From positions 62,001 to 126,000 of the forward strand of contig NZ_PQGA01000016.1 of NCBI RefSeq assembly GCF_002917095.1: a stretch of DNA of 64,000 nucleotides. Reading direction: 5' to 3'. Within the stretch, counting starts at the first letter, position 1. Each line of letters starts with the position of its first letter. Source of the stretch: Paraburkholderia eburnea. Lineage in GTDB: Bacteria; Pseudomonadota; Gammaproteobacteria; Burkholderiales; Burkholderiaceae. Below the pieces are notes generated by a model. That model worked only from the letters and a program-made list of their open reading frames with translations, was not told where the DNA came from and did no database searches. Shown in pieces: positions 7,632 through 17,131 of this stretch. Made by a program: the position numbers and the translations under genes.

Positions 7632-8588
7632 TCACGCCGGCTGCAACCCTCCCAGCAACTGACGCACACGTGACAGATCGCGATTGAGCGCGCCCGCGTC
7701 CTCGAACAGCTCCGCAAGCCAGTCGATGAACACGCGCACGCGTGGCGCGGGTTGACGCGACTTCACGAACGCGACCGACACCGGCGTCGGCAGCGGCTTC
7801 CACTGCGGCAGCACCTCGACCAGCGCGCCGCTGTCCAGATACTGCTGGGCCGCGAGCAGCGGCGGCTGGACCAGCCCGTAGCCTTGCAGCCCGCAGGTGA
7901 GATAGGCGAATTCGTCGGATACATGCACGAAGCCGTCCGCCTTCACCTTGGCCGGGCTGCCGTCCACCTCGAAATCGAACTCGTACGGGCGTCCCGTGAG
8001 CGGCGACAGGAAATTCACCACGGGATGCTGCGCGAGATCGTCGAGCGAAGTTGGCGCACCGTGGCGCGCGAGATACGCCGGGCTTGCGCAGGTCACGTGC
8101 TCCAGCAGGCCGAGCCGGCGCGCGGCGAGACCCGAATCCGGCAATTCGCCGAGCTGGATGCTGCAATCCACGCCTTCGCCGACCAGATCGACGTTGCGCA
8201 GACTCACGCCGATCACGAGATCGATCTGCGGATAGCGCGCGTGGAACTCGCCGAGTGCGGGCAGCACGATCGCGTTGGCGATCAGCCCCGGCATTTCCAC
8301 GCGCAGACGTCCGCCGATCGTGCCGGGCGTCTGGCGCACGCTCGCTTCGGCATCGTCGATATCGGCGAGGATCTGCGAGGCGCGTTCGTAATACGCAGCG
8401 CCTTCGGGCGTGAGCGCAAGACGGCGCGTGGTGCGCACGAGCAATTGCGTGCCGAGCAGCGCTTCGAGGCTCTGCATCAGCGTGGTGGCGCTGGCGCGCG
8501 GCATGTCCAGCGACTGCGCGGCTTTGGTGAAGCTATTGGTGTCGACGATGCGCACGAACGTACGCATCGCCTGGATGCGGTCGATCAC
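7632..8588 (-). CDS. LysR-family transcriptional regulator
   Basis: A 318-aa regulator. The N-terminal winged helix is typical (AMRTFVRIVDTNSFTKAAQSLDMPRASATTLMQSLE region, residues 7-42) and is followed by TRRLALTPEGAAYY. The periplasmic-binding-like effector domain covers about 90-295. It belongs to the large group of LysR proteins resembling those near quinone or aromatic detoxification genes. Its target is unclear: it lies 307 bp from the alcohol dehydrogenase on the same strand and about 90 bp from the convergent C39-like gene. A good Shine-Dalgarno (AAGGAG, as the complement of ctcctt) precedes its ATG. Confidence 0.9.
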   Translation of the reverse strand: MIDRIQAMRTFVRIVDTNSFTKAAQSLDMPRASATTLMQSLEALLGTQLLVRTTRRLALTPEGAAYYERASQILADIDDAEASVRQTPGTIGGRLRVEMPGLIANAIVLPALGEFHARYPQIDLVIGVSLRNVDLVGEGVDCSIQLGELPDSGLAARRLGLLEHVTCASPAYLARHGAPTSLDDLAQHPVVNFLSPLTGRPYEFDFEVDGSPAKVKADGFVHVSDEFAYLTCGLQGYGLVQPPLLAAQQYLDSGALVEVLPQWKPLPTPVSVAFVKSRQPAPRVRVFIDWLAELFEDAGALNRDLSRVRQLLGGLQPA

Positions 8589-8837
8589 GGGCGAGCTCCT
8601 TCAATAACGGGCTTGAAAACCGGGCTAAAACGGTTTGGAACGATTTCCGCGAAACGACTGGAAAGGCGTGAGCCGCAAGGCGTCGCAAACGCATTGCGAA
8701 GCCGGCGTCTCGCGGAAAGCGACGCACGGCAGCGGTGACCCGCGGTGGGGCGGCAAACGGTTTGTTAAGTGGCGGCGCATGGGTGCGCCGGCTCGACTAC
8801 GGGAGGCCGCAAAGGTTGGCCTCGAAGCGGGGGCTGG

Positions 8838-8862
8838 CGGGCCGTCCGGAATGGACGGCCCG
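8838..8862 (-). terminator. Hairpin downstream of the alcohol dehydrogenase
   Basis: CGGGCCGTCC (8838-8847) pairs with GGACGGCCCG (8853-8862), a perfect 10-bp stem with a 5-nt loop, 33 bp past the stop of the leftward alcohol dehydrogenase. There is no T-run, so termination strength is uncertain. It is the only structured element in the 307-bp gap 8589-8895; the rest shows no coding signal. Confidence 0.4.
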
Positions 8863-8895
8863 GCGGGGCAGGCAATGACGTCGTGGGTTGCGCGC

Positions 8896-9948
8896 TTACT
8901 TGCGCAGCGTGTCGATATCGATCACGAAGCGGTACTTCACGTCGCTCTTGAGCATGCGCTCGTAGGCGTCGTTGATGTCCTGCATCTTGATCATTTCGAC
9001 ATCGGACGTGATGCCATGCTTGCCGCAGAAGTCCAGCATTTCCTGCGTTTCCGCAATGCCACCGATCAGCGACCCCGCCAGACGGCGGCGCTTCATGATC
9101 AGGTTGAACACCTGCGGCGACGGGTGATCGTGCTCGGGCGCACCCACCAGCGTGAGCGTGCCGTCGCGCTTGAGCAGTTCGATGAACGGATTCAGATCGT
9201 GCTGCGCGGCCACCGTGTTGACGATCAGATCGAAGCTGTTGGCGTGCTTCGCCATCTGCTCCGGATCCTTCGAGATCACGACTTCGTCGGCGCCCAGGCG
9301 CTTGCCGTCCTCGATCTTCGAAGGCGACGTGGTGAACAGGACGACGTGCGCGCCCATCGCGTGGGCGATCTTTACGCCCATGTGGCCAAGGCCGCCGAGA
9401 CCGACGATGCCGACCTTCTTGCCCGGGCCCGCGCCCCACGTGCGCAGCGGCGAATACGTGGTGATGCCGGCGCACAGCAGCGGCGCGGCCGCGGCGGCGT
9501 CGAGGTTTTCCGGCACGCGCAGCACGAATGCTTCGTCCACGACGAGCTGCGTCGAGTAGCCGCCGAAGGTGACGTCGCCGCTCACGCGGTCGGTGCCGTT
9601 ATAGGTGCCGACAAAACCGTTTTCGCAATACTGTTCGAGGCCTTCTTCGCAGCTTGAGCAGGTGCGGCACGAATCGACGAGGCAGCCCACGCCGACAAGC
9701 TCGCCCACCTTGTAGCGCGTGACGCCCTTGCCCACTTCCGCGACGCGGCCCACGATCTCGTGGCCCGGCACGACGGGGAACAGCGTGTTGCGCCACTCGT
9801 TGCGCGCCTGGTGCAGGTCGGAATGGCACACGCCGCAGTACTGCACGTCGATACGCACATCGAGTTCGCGCAGGTCGCGGCGCTGGAATTCGAATGGGGC
9901 GAGCGGCGACTCAGCATCGCGGGCGGCATATCCGTAAGTCGGGTACAT
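8896..9948 (-). CDS. Zinc-dependent NAD(P) alcohol dehydrogenase, YahK-like
   Basis: A 350-aa medium-chain dehydrogenase. Catalytic zinc ligands lie in YCGVCHSD (C38), GHE (H63/E64) and C159; structural zinc cysteines are at 94, 97, 100 and 108. The nucleotide fold has GLGGLGHMG (183-191). The subgroup is the cinnamyl-alcohol/YahK type, which reduces aldehydes with NADPH. The ATG at 9948 is preferred over a longer frame because AGGAG lies about 9 nt upstream and MYPTYGYAA is the typical start. An AraC regulator of a kind often paired with such reductases is divergent 249 bp away, suggesting aldehyde-inducible detoxification. Confidence 0.92.
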   Translation of the reverse strand: MYPTYGYAARDAESPLAPFEFQRRDLRELDVRIDVQYCGVCHSDLHQARNEWRNTLFPVVPGHEIVGRVAEVGKGVTRYKVGELVGVGCLVDSCRTCSSCEEGLEQYCENGFVGTYNGTDRVSGDVTFGGYSTQLVVDEAFVLRVPENLDAAAAAPLLCAGITTYSPLRTWGAGPGKKVGIVGLGGLGHMGVKIAHAMGAHVVLFTTSPSKIEDGKRLGADEVVISKDPEQMAKHANSFDLIVNTVAAQHDLNPFIELLKRDGTLTLVGAPEHDHPSPQVFNLIMKRRRLAGSLIGGIAETQEMLDFCGKHGITSDVEMIKMQDINDAYERMLKSDVKYRFVIDIDTLRK

Positions 9949-10197
9949 ATCGTGTGACTCCTGTAAAACAGCGCGGAAAAAACAGCGCAAACGCCGAAGC
10001 GCAACGCGTTGAGGCGCTGTACGGTTCGGGTGTTGCGGCAGGGTTCCCATCGTAAGGATCGGGCCTCACCCAGGGAATACCTGAATCTATCGAAGACTTG
10101 CCTGATTCTCCTGGCCAACGACGCAGCTGTGCATTCGGTGATAGATTGGCAAGCCTGTTTCTCCGCCTTTGTCGATGAATTTAGGGGCGCTTCTGTC

Positions 10198-11241
10198 ATG
10201 AAAAATCCACATACCGCCGATAGGGCGCTGGCCGGCACGGCTTCCGAAGCCGTTTCCCTGCCCGCCAGTTTGCCCACGCCGCTCAGCCCGGCCGGCGTCC
10301 ACAACGAGGACGCGCTGCAGCGCCGCGTCGTCGACCTGCTCCTGCAGCTCACGCAGCGCGATGGCGCGCATCAGACCGCGATCGACGGCGTGCGTCTCTA
10401 TCGCGGCAGCGAAGGGCATCCGCGCAGACCGGTGATGTACGAGCCGAGCATTTTCATCGTCTGCCAAGGCCGCAAGCGCGGTTTTCTCGGCGATCAGGTG
10501 TTTATCTACGACGCGCAGCAATACCTCGTGCTGTCCGTGCCGCTGCCGTTCGAATGCGAAACCGAAGCGACGCCCGAAACGCCGCTGCTCGCCATTTCGG
10601 TGCGCGTCGATCTCACGATGGTCGCGGAACTGCTGATGGCGCTCGACGACACGCGCGGCAGCGCCGTGGCCGAACCCGTGGGCATCTACGCCACGCCGCT
10701 CGACGCGCCGCTCTCGAATGCGGTGCTGCGTCTGCTCGAAGCGCTTGCGCATCCGGGCGACGCGCGCATTCTCGGTCCCGCGATCGTGCGCGAGATCTGC
10801 TACCGCGTGCTGACGGGCGAGCAGGGCGACGCGATCCGTGCCGCGCTGACGCATCAGCATCACTTTGGCCGCATCGCCAAGGCGCTGCGCCGCATTCACG
10901 CCGATTTCCACGGCGACCTCGACGTCGTGACGCTCGCCGCCGAAGCGGGCATGAGCCTCGCGGTATTTCACGCGCATTTCAAGGCGGTGACCTTGACTTC
11001 GCCGATGCAGTACGTGAAGACCACGCGGCTGCATCACGCGCGCATCCTGATCGCGCACGACGGCATGAACGTGAGCGCGGCGGCGACGCGCGTGGGCTAC
11101 GAAAGCGCCTCGCAATTCAGCCGCGAATTCAAGCGTCTGTTCGGCTGCAGTCCCGCCGACGAGATGCGCCGCGCGCGCACCGCCGCCGAAGCCGCCGCGC
11201 CGCGCGTGGAAGCCGTGGCGCGTTACGCGACCGCGGCCTGA
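10198..11241 (+). CDS. AraC-family regulator (AraC_N type)
   Basis: A 347-aa protein. The N-terminal cupin-like AraC_N effector domain occupies about 45-200 (RPVMYEPSIFIVCQGRKRG, then LVLSVPLPFECE). Two helix-turn-helix units occupy about 235-330, with MSLAVFHAHFKAVT and GYESASQFSREFKRLFG as recognition helices. The ATG at 10198 follows AGGGG at suitable spacing. Members of this subgroup commonly activate a neighbouring alcohol/aldehyde reductase, fitting the divergent YahK-like gene. The downstream hydroxyacid dehydrogenase begins 41 bp after its stop and may be co-transcribed. Confidence 0.9.
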   Translation: MKNPHTADRALAGTASEAVSLPASLPTPLSPAGVHNEDALQRRVVDLLLQLTQRDGAHQTAIDGVRLYRGSEGHPRRPVMYEPSIFIVCQGRKRGFLGDQVFIYDAQQYLVLSVPLPFECETEATPETPLLAISVRVDLTMVAELLMALDDTRGSAVAEPVGIYATPLDAPLSNAVLRLLEALAHPGDARILGPAIVREICYRVLTGEQGDAIRAALTHQHHFGRIAKALRRIHADFHGDLDVVTLAAEAGMSLAVFHAHFKAVTLTSPMQYVKTTRLHHARILIAHDGMNVSAAATRVGYESASQFSREFKRLFGCSPADEMRRARTAAEAAAPRVEAVARYATAA

Positions 11242-11282
11242 AGATAAAAATTTGATTAGCAAACCGAAGGAGTGAGGCCGAT

Positions 11283-12236
11283 ATGAATGCCGCCGCGCCT
11301 GCCGACAAGCCCCGCCTGCTCGTGCTGATCGTGCTCACCGGCAACGATCGCGCCATGCTGGCCGAACATTTCGACGTACTGTACGCGCCCGAGGCGGCGC
11401 AGCGCGCGGCGGCGGTGGCCCAGCAGGGCAAGACGGTGCGGGCGGTGCTCACGAACGGCACGACCGGCCTCACGGCTGACGAAATCGACGCGATGCCCGC
11501 GCTCGAACTGGCGGCGGCGTTGGGCGCCGGTGTCGAAAACATCGCGCTCGATCACGCGCGCTCGCGTGGCATCGCGCTGTGCAACGGCGCGGGCGTGAAC
11601 GCCGATTGTGTCGCCGATCACGCGATGGCGCTGCTGCTCGCCGCCGTGCGCGCGGTGCCGCAGTACGACGCGGCATGCCGCGCAGGCGTCTGGCGCGACG
11701 CGCTGCCGATGCGGCCCACGCTTACGGGACGGCGCTTGGGGATCGTCGGCTATGGACATATCGGCGCGAAAATCGCGCGTCGCGCGGCGGGCTTCGATAT
11801 GGCCATCGGCTATCACAATCGTTCGCCGCGCGAAGAGGCGCAGGCACGTTACTTCGATTCCACGCTCGCGCTCGCGCAGTGGAGCGATTGCCTCGTGATC
11901 GCCACGCCCGGCGGCGCGCAGACGCGGCATCTGGTTGACCGCGCGGTGCTCGACGCGCTCGGGCCGGAGGGTTTCCTCGTCAATGTTTCGCGCGGCAGCG
12001 TGGTCGATACGGCCGCGCTGGCCGCCGCGCTCACCGAAGGCACGCTGGGCGGCGCGGGCCTCGATGTCTACGAAGGCGAGCCGGCGCCGCCCCAGGCGCT
12101 CGTTGCGCTGGAGAATATCGTGCTCACGCCGCATGTGGCCGGGACCTCGCCCGACGTGCGCGCCGCCACGGTGCGCAACTTTATCGACAACGCCATGCGT
12201 TGTTTCGCGGGCGAGGCGCTGCTCACCCCGCTTTGA
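11283..12236 (+). CDS. D-2-hydroxyacid dehydrogenase (glyoxylate/hydroxypyruvate reductase-like)
   Basis: A 317-aa NAD(P)-dependent dehydrogenase of the D-isomer-specific family. The nucleotide-binding motif is GYGHIG (156-161), and the catalytic triad is R237 (NVSRGSVVD), E266 (YEGEP) and H284 (LTPHVAG). It reduces 2-keto acids such as glyoxylate or hydroxypyruvate, or the reverse; sequence alone does not fix the substrate. A Shine-Dalgarno (AAGGAG) lies 10-15 nt upstream of the ATG. Position right after the AraC gene suggests shared control with the aldehyde reductase module. Confidence 0.9.
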   Translation: MNAAAPADKPRLLVLIVLTGNDRAMLAEHFDVLYAPEAAQRAAAVAQQGKTVRAVLTNGTTGLTADEIDAMPALELAAALGAGVENIALDHARSRGIALCNGAGVNADCVADHAMALLLAAVRAVPQYDAACRAGVWRDALPMRPTLTGRRLGIVGYGHIGAKIARRAAGFDMAIGYHNRSPREEAQARYFDSTLALAQWSDCLVIATPGGAQTRHLVDRAVLDALGPEGFLVNVSRGSVVDTAALAAALTEGTLGGAGLDVYEGEPAPPQALVALENIVLTPHVAGTSPDVRAATVRNFIDNAMRCFAGEALLTPL

Positions 12237-12467
12237 TGCCGCTTTAAAGCCGCCTGGGCCGGTCCGCTGTTTGCCGCCATTGTCGGGCGCTTTCCCGCCG
12301 CGCGTGCCGGCTATGTACGCTGGGGCACGGCAATGTGTGCAGCCATGCCGTATCATTGCGCCTAAAGCGTCGCGTTTTCGCTCGCCGCTTCGCTCGTTGT
12401 CTCGCCCGTTGTCTCGCGCGCCGCGCATGGACGGCCGACTTCCCCGCCCGGGAGCCAAGAGGCGTTA

Positions 12468-14513
12468 ATGCAAACACTCATCGAGGCATTGCAAGGCACT
12501 GCAGACCTCGTGGTGAACCGTTTCTACGAGGAACTGGCTCGCCTGCCCAAGTCCCGACGCATTCTGGAAATGCTGTCGGAGCAGGAACTCGCCCACCTCA
12601 AAATGCGGCAGGTCCAGAATCTCCTCGCGATTGCGCAGCCCGGATTGGCGTCGAAGGCGCACGCCGACATGGCGATGCGTATCGGCCGCATTCACGCGAT
12701 CGTCGGGCTCGACAAGGAGGAACTGGTGCGCAGCCGCGGCATCCTGCAAGAACTCGTCTACAAACTGATTGGGCGCAGCGTGAGCAGCCAGTCGCTCTCG
12801 CTCTACTCACGCCGCCTGACTTCCGATACCGCCTGGCAATTAAAAGCCTATCAATCCGTCGAAGACTCGCAGCAAGAGGTGCTCCAGCGCATTACGCGCA
12901 TCGTCTGGGAAGCGGGCGGCTACACGCATTTCATCGATCAGGTGATTGCAACGCTCGCCGCACACGATGAAGTCACCGCCTGCGCCATCGGCCGTCCCGA
13001 CGCGAATGGCATTTTCCATTTCGAAGCGGGCGCGGGCGGCGGCAACGGCAGCGACGCCCTGCTCAACGTGCTGACGACGCTGGGCCACGAGATCAGCGTG
13101 CGGGCCGACCATGCGCACGGACAGGGCGCCGTGGGGCGCGCGTGGCGCAGCGGCAATCCCGAGCGCGTGGTCAATTACCAGACCGATCCGCTGGTGGCGC
13201 ACTGGCGCGAAGTCGCCGAACGCGAAGGACTGCGCTCGGCGGTGGCGCTGCCGCTGACCGCGCCTGGCCAGACGCCGATCGCGATCCTGATGCTCTACAG
13301 CGCGTATCCGGGCGGCTTCGTCGGCCCCGATCAAGTCGCTTTCATCGAGTTGCTGCAAACGCTGCTGGGCTGCGCGGTCACGCGACTGCAGACGCACGAC
13401 GGTCTGCACGTGGCCGCGGTGCCGATGAGCGTGCGCCAGCATTGGGCGGCGCTTGTGCGTACCGGCGCGCTGGAGATGCATTACCAGCCGCTGCTGAGCC
13501 TCGCGAGCGGACATTGCGGCAAGGTCGAGGCGCTCGCGCGGCTGCGCGACGGCGATCGACTGCTCATGCCCGACGAATTCCTGTTCGCGCTGGCTTCCGA
13601 CGATCTACTCGAACTGTTTGCGCGCGGCCTGGCGCAGGCACTTGCGGATCGCGCGCAATGGCTCGCGGCGGGGCACGATCTCGAAGTGTCGATCAATCTG
13701 CCGCCCGCCGCGCTCAACGATATCCGCTACTTCGACGCCACACGTGAATTGCTGGCAGCGCATGCATGCCCGAGCGCCCGTCTCACGCTGGAAGTTCTGG
13801 AGAACGAAGCGTTATCGCTGAACCAGGGGCAGCGCGCGATTCTCGCGAAGTTTCGCGCGCTGGGCGTGCTGCTTGCCCAGGACGATCTAGGTTCGGGGCA
13901 TAGCGGGTTGGCGCGGCTGCGCGAACTACCGTTCGACTGGATCAAGATCGATCGCGAGATCGCCCATCTTGGCGGCGTGACCACGCTCGACGCGCTGCGG
14001 GTCGTCTACCAGGTGACGCGTCTGGGGCACTCGCTCGGCAAGCTGGTGCTGGCGGAAGGCGTCGATGCGGCGGATCTGCTCGAAGCGCTCGCGATTCTGG
14101 GGGTGGATGGCGCGCAGGGTTACGTGATCGCACGGCCGATGCCGGCCGACGAACTCGCCGTCTGGATTGGCGGCACGGCGCGTGTTTCGGACGCCGGGGC
14201 GGCGGCAAGTGTGCTCGCGCGGCTCGCGCGTTTCATCGTGTGGGAGGAGCGGGTTCGCATGATCGCGGCGATGCCCGGCGCCGCACGCGATCTATTGGGC
14301 GCGAACGATTTGCGCGAGCCGCTGGCCGAGGCGCTGATGGGTCTGGGCGATATCCTGCCTGCGGGCGAAACGCGCGACGCGATCCAGCGCGATTTGCTGC
14401 GCGCGCTGCCAGGCGGGCGCGAAAGCGCCGCGTGGCGCGCTGCGATGGCGCGGCTGATGCAGGCCATCGAAGCGGCGGCGCAAGAGGCAACGGCAACGGC
14501 TCACGCGCACTGA
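12468..14513 (+). CDS. Globin-coupled GAF-EAL cyclic-di-GMP phosphodiesterase
   Basis: A 681-aa cytoplasmic signalling protein. Residues 1 to about 135 resemble a globin-coupled sensor domain, with proximal heme histidine H76 in RIGRIHAIVGL. A GAF-like domain covers about 140-310. The EAL domain (about 325-566) keeps the catalytic set: VEAL (353-356), N410, E442/E445, D472-D473 (QDDLGSG), K493, E530 and Q550, so it should hydrolyse c-di-GMP. No GGDEF domain is present. A roughly 110-residue C-terminal helical tail follows the EAL domain and is of unknown function. Oxygen or another heme ligand is the likely input. It is convergent with the MHS transporter, 16 bp apart. Confidence 0.88.
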   Translation: MQTLIEALQGTADLVVNRFYEELARLPKSRRILEMLSEQELAHLKMRQVQNLLAIAQPGLASKAHADMAMRIGRIHAIVGLDKEELVRSRGILQELVYKLIGRSVSSQSLSLYSRRLTSDTAWQLKAYQSVEDSQQEVLQRITRIVWEAGGYTHFIDQVIATLAAHDEVTACAIGRPDANGIFHFEAGAGGGNGSDALLNVLTTLGHEISVRADHAHGQGAVGRAWRSGNPERVVNYQTDPLVAHWREVAEREGLRSAVALPLTAPGQTPIAILMLYSAYPGGFVGPDQVAFIELLQTLLGCAVTRLQTHDGLHVAAVPMSVRQHWAALVRTGALEMHYQPLLSLASGHCGKVEALARLRDGDRLLMPDEFLFALASDDLLELFARGLAQALADRAQWLAAGHDLEVSINLPPAALNDIRYFDATRELLAAHACPSARLTLEVLENEALSLNQGQRAILAKFRALGVLLAQDDLGSGHSGLARLRELPFDWIKIDREIAHLGGVTTLDALRVVYQVTRLGHSLGKLVLAEGVDAADLLEALAILGVDGAQGYVIARPMPADELAVWIGGTARVSDAGAAASVLARLARFIVWEERVRMIAAMPGAARDLLGANDLREPLAEALMGLGDILPAGETRDAIQRDLLRALPGGRESAAWRAAMARLMQAIEAAAQEATATAHAH

Positions 14514-14529
14514 GTCTCTCACTGAGCCT

Positions 14530-15837
14530 CTACTCGGGCATCGCGAGCGGGACCTCGCCGCGAGACGCGCGCGGTTGCCGGCGTTCGAGCACCGCGATAC
14601 AGACCAGCGAAATACCGGCAAGCGCGCTGTAGAACAGCGCGAGGGGCCACCATTGGCCGGGGAAATCATGCGCGAGCAGCGTGCCGAGCAGTGGCGTGAG
14701 ACCGCCCGCGAGCGCCGCACAACATTGATAGGATATCGAAATAGCGGAGTAGCGCACGCGCACGGCGAACGCATTGGTCATGAACCCTGCCATCACCGCA
14801 TAGGAACTGCACATGCACATCACCGTGATCGCGATGCCGATCACGATGGCCACCGGCTTGCCCGTGGATACCAGCATGAACATCGGCCACGGCGAGAGCA
14901 TCGCCAGCGCGGCGGCCAGCGTGAGGAAACGGCCCGCGCCCACGCGCTGCGCAAACCAGCCCGAAGCGAGCTGCGTGAAGAGCTGAATGAACGCGACGAT
15001 GAACAGGCAATCGAGAATCAGGCCACGGTCGAGGCCGAGCGTCTGCGTCGTATAGTTCAGCATGAACGTGTTGACGAACCATGCACCCGCCACGCCGATC
15101 ACATTCGCGCCAAGACACAGCAGCACGACGCGCCAACTGTCGCGCAGCACGTCGAGAATCGGCAGCGACGCGGTACGGCGCTGCGCCTTGATCGCCTCGA
15201 ATTCAGGCGATTCGCCGACGCCCGAGCGGATCAGCAATCCCACCACGAGCAGCACCGCGCTCGCGATGAACGGCAGACGCCAGCCCCACGAAAACAGCGC
15301 GGCATGATCCAGATGCGCGACGCTGCGAAACGCGAGCAGCGCGAGAATCAAACCGGCGGGGCTGCCCAATTGCGCGAACGAGGCGAGAAAGGTGCGCTTG
15401 TCCTTCGGTGCGTGCTCGCCTGCCATCAGCACCGCGCCGCCCCATTCGCCGCCGATGGCGATCCCTTGTGCGATACGCAGCGCCACCAGCAACGCGGGCG
15501 CGAGCGCGCCTGCGCTCTCGTAGGTCGGCAAAAAGCCGATGCCGACTGTCCCCACGCCCATGATCGAGAGCGTCGCGACGAGCGCCTTCTTGCGGCCGAT
15601 GCGGTCGCCCAGATGGCCGAACACCAGACCGCCGAGCGGCCGCGCGAAAAAGCCCACGGCGAAGGTACCGAACGAAGCCAGCGTGCTATAGAACGGCTCG
15701 TGTGACGGAAAGAACAGCTTGCCGAAGATCAGCGCTGCCGCCGTGGCATAGATGTAGAAGTCGTACCACTCGATCGTCGTGCCGACGAAAGCGGCCAGCG
15801 AGGCGCGCGCGGGCTGGCGTCCGGGTTGGTTCGTCAT
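14530..15837 (-). CDS. MFS transporter, metabolite:H+ symporter family
   Basis: A 435-aa 12-helix permease of the MHS subgroup, typical in TIEWYDFYIYATAAALIF near the start, FFARPLGGLVFGHLGDRIGRKKAL (loop 2-3 signature) and QGIAIGGEWGGAVLM. Relatives carry proline/betaine, citrate, alpha-ketoglutarate or shikimate. It is the last gene of a leftward operon, 72 bp after the CoA-transferase, so its substrate is probably the carboxylic acid that is CoA-activated by that enzyme and oxidised by the acyl-CoA dehydrogenase. Confidence 0.92.
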   Translation of the reverse strand: MTNQPGRQPARASLAAFVGTTIEWYDFYIYATAAALIFGKLFFPSHEPFYSTLASFGTFAVGFFARPLGGLVFGHLGDRIGRKKALVATLSIMGVGTVGIGFLPTYESAGALAPALLVALRIAQGIAIGGEWGGAVLMAGEHAPKDKRTFLASFAQLGSPAGLILALLAFRSVAHLDHAALFSWGWRLPFIASAVLLVVGLLIRSGVGESPEFEAIKAQRRTASLPILDVLRDSWRVVLLCLGANVIGVAGAWFVNTFMLNYTTQTLGLDRGLILDCLFIVAFIQLFTQLASGWFAQRVGAGRFLTLAAALAMLSPWPMFMLVSTGKPVAIVIGIAITVMCMCSSYAVMAGFMTNAFAVRVRYSAISISYQCCAALAGGLTPLLGTLLAHDFPGQWWPLALFYSALAGISLVCIAVLERRQPRASRGEVPLAMPE

Positions 15838-15909
15838 GTTTGTCTCCTTTAACCTGATTGGGGCTTGCCGAGCCGGCTGGAGCCGGTCTTCGTCGTGGCT
15901 GGCGATGGA

Positions 15910-17121
15910 CTATCCCTTCACGACGCCGGCCTCGAAGAGCTTGCGCTGCGTGTCGATATCGATGCCTAACGCGTCCAGCACCTTGCGCGTATCGGCGCCC
16001 AATGCGGGCGGCGGCGTGCGGTAGGTTGCGGGCGTGCGCGAGAGCTTGACGGGGGCGCCGGTGCCCCGATAGCCGTCCATTTCCACCAGCATCCGCCGAT
16101 GCCGCGTATGCGGATGCGCGGCCACCGCGTCGACGGTCTGCACGGGCCCGCACGGCACACCCGCCTGGATCAGCGCGCGCGCGAGCGGTTCGCAGTCGTG
16201 CAACGCAAGTCGCGCTTCGAGCGCCGCTTTCAACTCGGCCCGATGCGCGCAACGGCTGCGATTGTCGGAAAAGCGCACATCGTCGGCGAGTTCGGGGACG
16301 CCCAGGTGCTCGCACAATCTGGAGAACTGACGATCGTTGCCCACGGCGAGAAAGATCGGTGCGGTCCCGGTCGCGTAACTGTCGTAGGGCGTGATGTTCG
16401 GGTGTGCGTTGCCGCTGCGTTGCGGCGTGCGGCCATTGCCGAAGAAGTTGGGCAGATGCGGATGCAGCAGCGAAACGCCGCAATCGTACAGCGCGATATC
16501 GACCGACTGGCCGTGGCCGCTTTTTTCCCGTTCGGCCAGAGCGAGCAGGATGCCCGCGAGCGCATTCAAACCCGTGACCATATCGACGATCGGCAGGCCG
16601 ATGCGTAGCGCCGGGCCGTCGCTTGCGCCGTTGACGCTCAGGAGGCCCGCCATGGCCTGGATCACCGCGTCGTAACCGGGCAGGCCGCCAAGCGGACCAT
16701 CCGGCCCGAAGCCCGAGATCGCGCAATGAATCAGGCGTGGGAAGCGCGCTTTGAGATCGCGCTCATAGTCCATGCCCCAGCGCGCCAGTGTGCCGGGTTT
16801 GAAGTTTTCGACCAGCACGTCCGCGCCTTCGAGCAATTGCCAGAGGATCGCGCGGCCTTCCTCGCACGACAGATCCACGACAATGCCCTGCTTGTTGCGA
16901 TTCACGCCCACGTAATACCAGGCGGTGTCGTCGAGGAAGGGCGGCCCCCAGCCTCGCGTCTCGTCGCCGTCGGGTGGTTCGAGCTTGATGACTTGCGCGC
17001 CGTGGTCCGCGAGTGCCTGCGTGCAATATGGTCCGCCCAGCACGCGGCTCAGGTCGATCACGCGCAGGCCATGCAGCGCGCCGTTCACGGCGGATGGTTC
17101 GGATGACTGATGATTGGACAT
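15910..17121 (-). CDS. CaiB/BaiF-type CoA-transferase (class III)
   Basis: A 403-aa family III CoA-transferase. Characteristic stretches are LRVIDLSRVLGGPYCTQ near the N-terminus, KLEPPDGDETRGWGPP, DLSCEEGRAILWQLLEGADV and VENFKPG. The catalytic aspartate lies in GLPIVDMVTG. It moves CoA from an acyl-CoA donor to a carboxylic acid without free intermediates. The ATG at 17121 is chosen because it begins 10 bp after the upstream acyl-CoA dehydrogenase stop; a longer frame would overlap that gene heavily. With that enzyme and the MHS transporter it makes a compact acid-catabolism operon. Confidence 0.92.
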   Translation of the reverse strand: MSNHQSSEPSAVNGALHGLRVIDLSRVLGGPYCTQALADHGAQVIKLEPPDGDETRGWGPPFLDDTAWYYVGVNRNKQGIVVDLSCEEGRAILWQLLEGADVLVENFKPGTLARWGMDYERDLKARFPRLIHCAISGFGPDGPLGGLPGYDAVIQAMAGLLSVNGASDGPALRIGLPIVDMVTGLNALAGILLALAEREKSGHGQSVDIALYDCGVSLLHPHLPNFFGNGRTPQRSGNAHPNITPYDSYATGTAPIFLAVGNDRQFSRLCEHLGVPELADDVRFSDNRSRCAHRAELKAALEARLALHDCEPLARALIQAGVPCGPVQTVDAVAAHPHTRHRRMLVEMDGYRGTGAPVKLSRTPATYRTPPPALGADTRKVLDALGIDIDTQRKLFEAGVVKG

Positions 17122-17131
17122 TTTCCGGATC

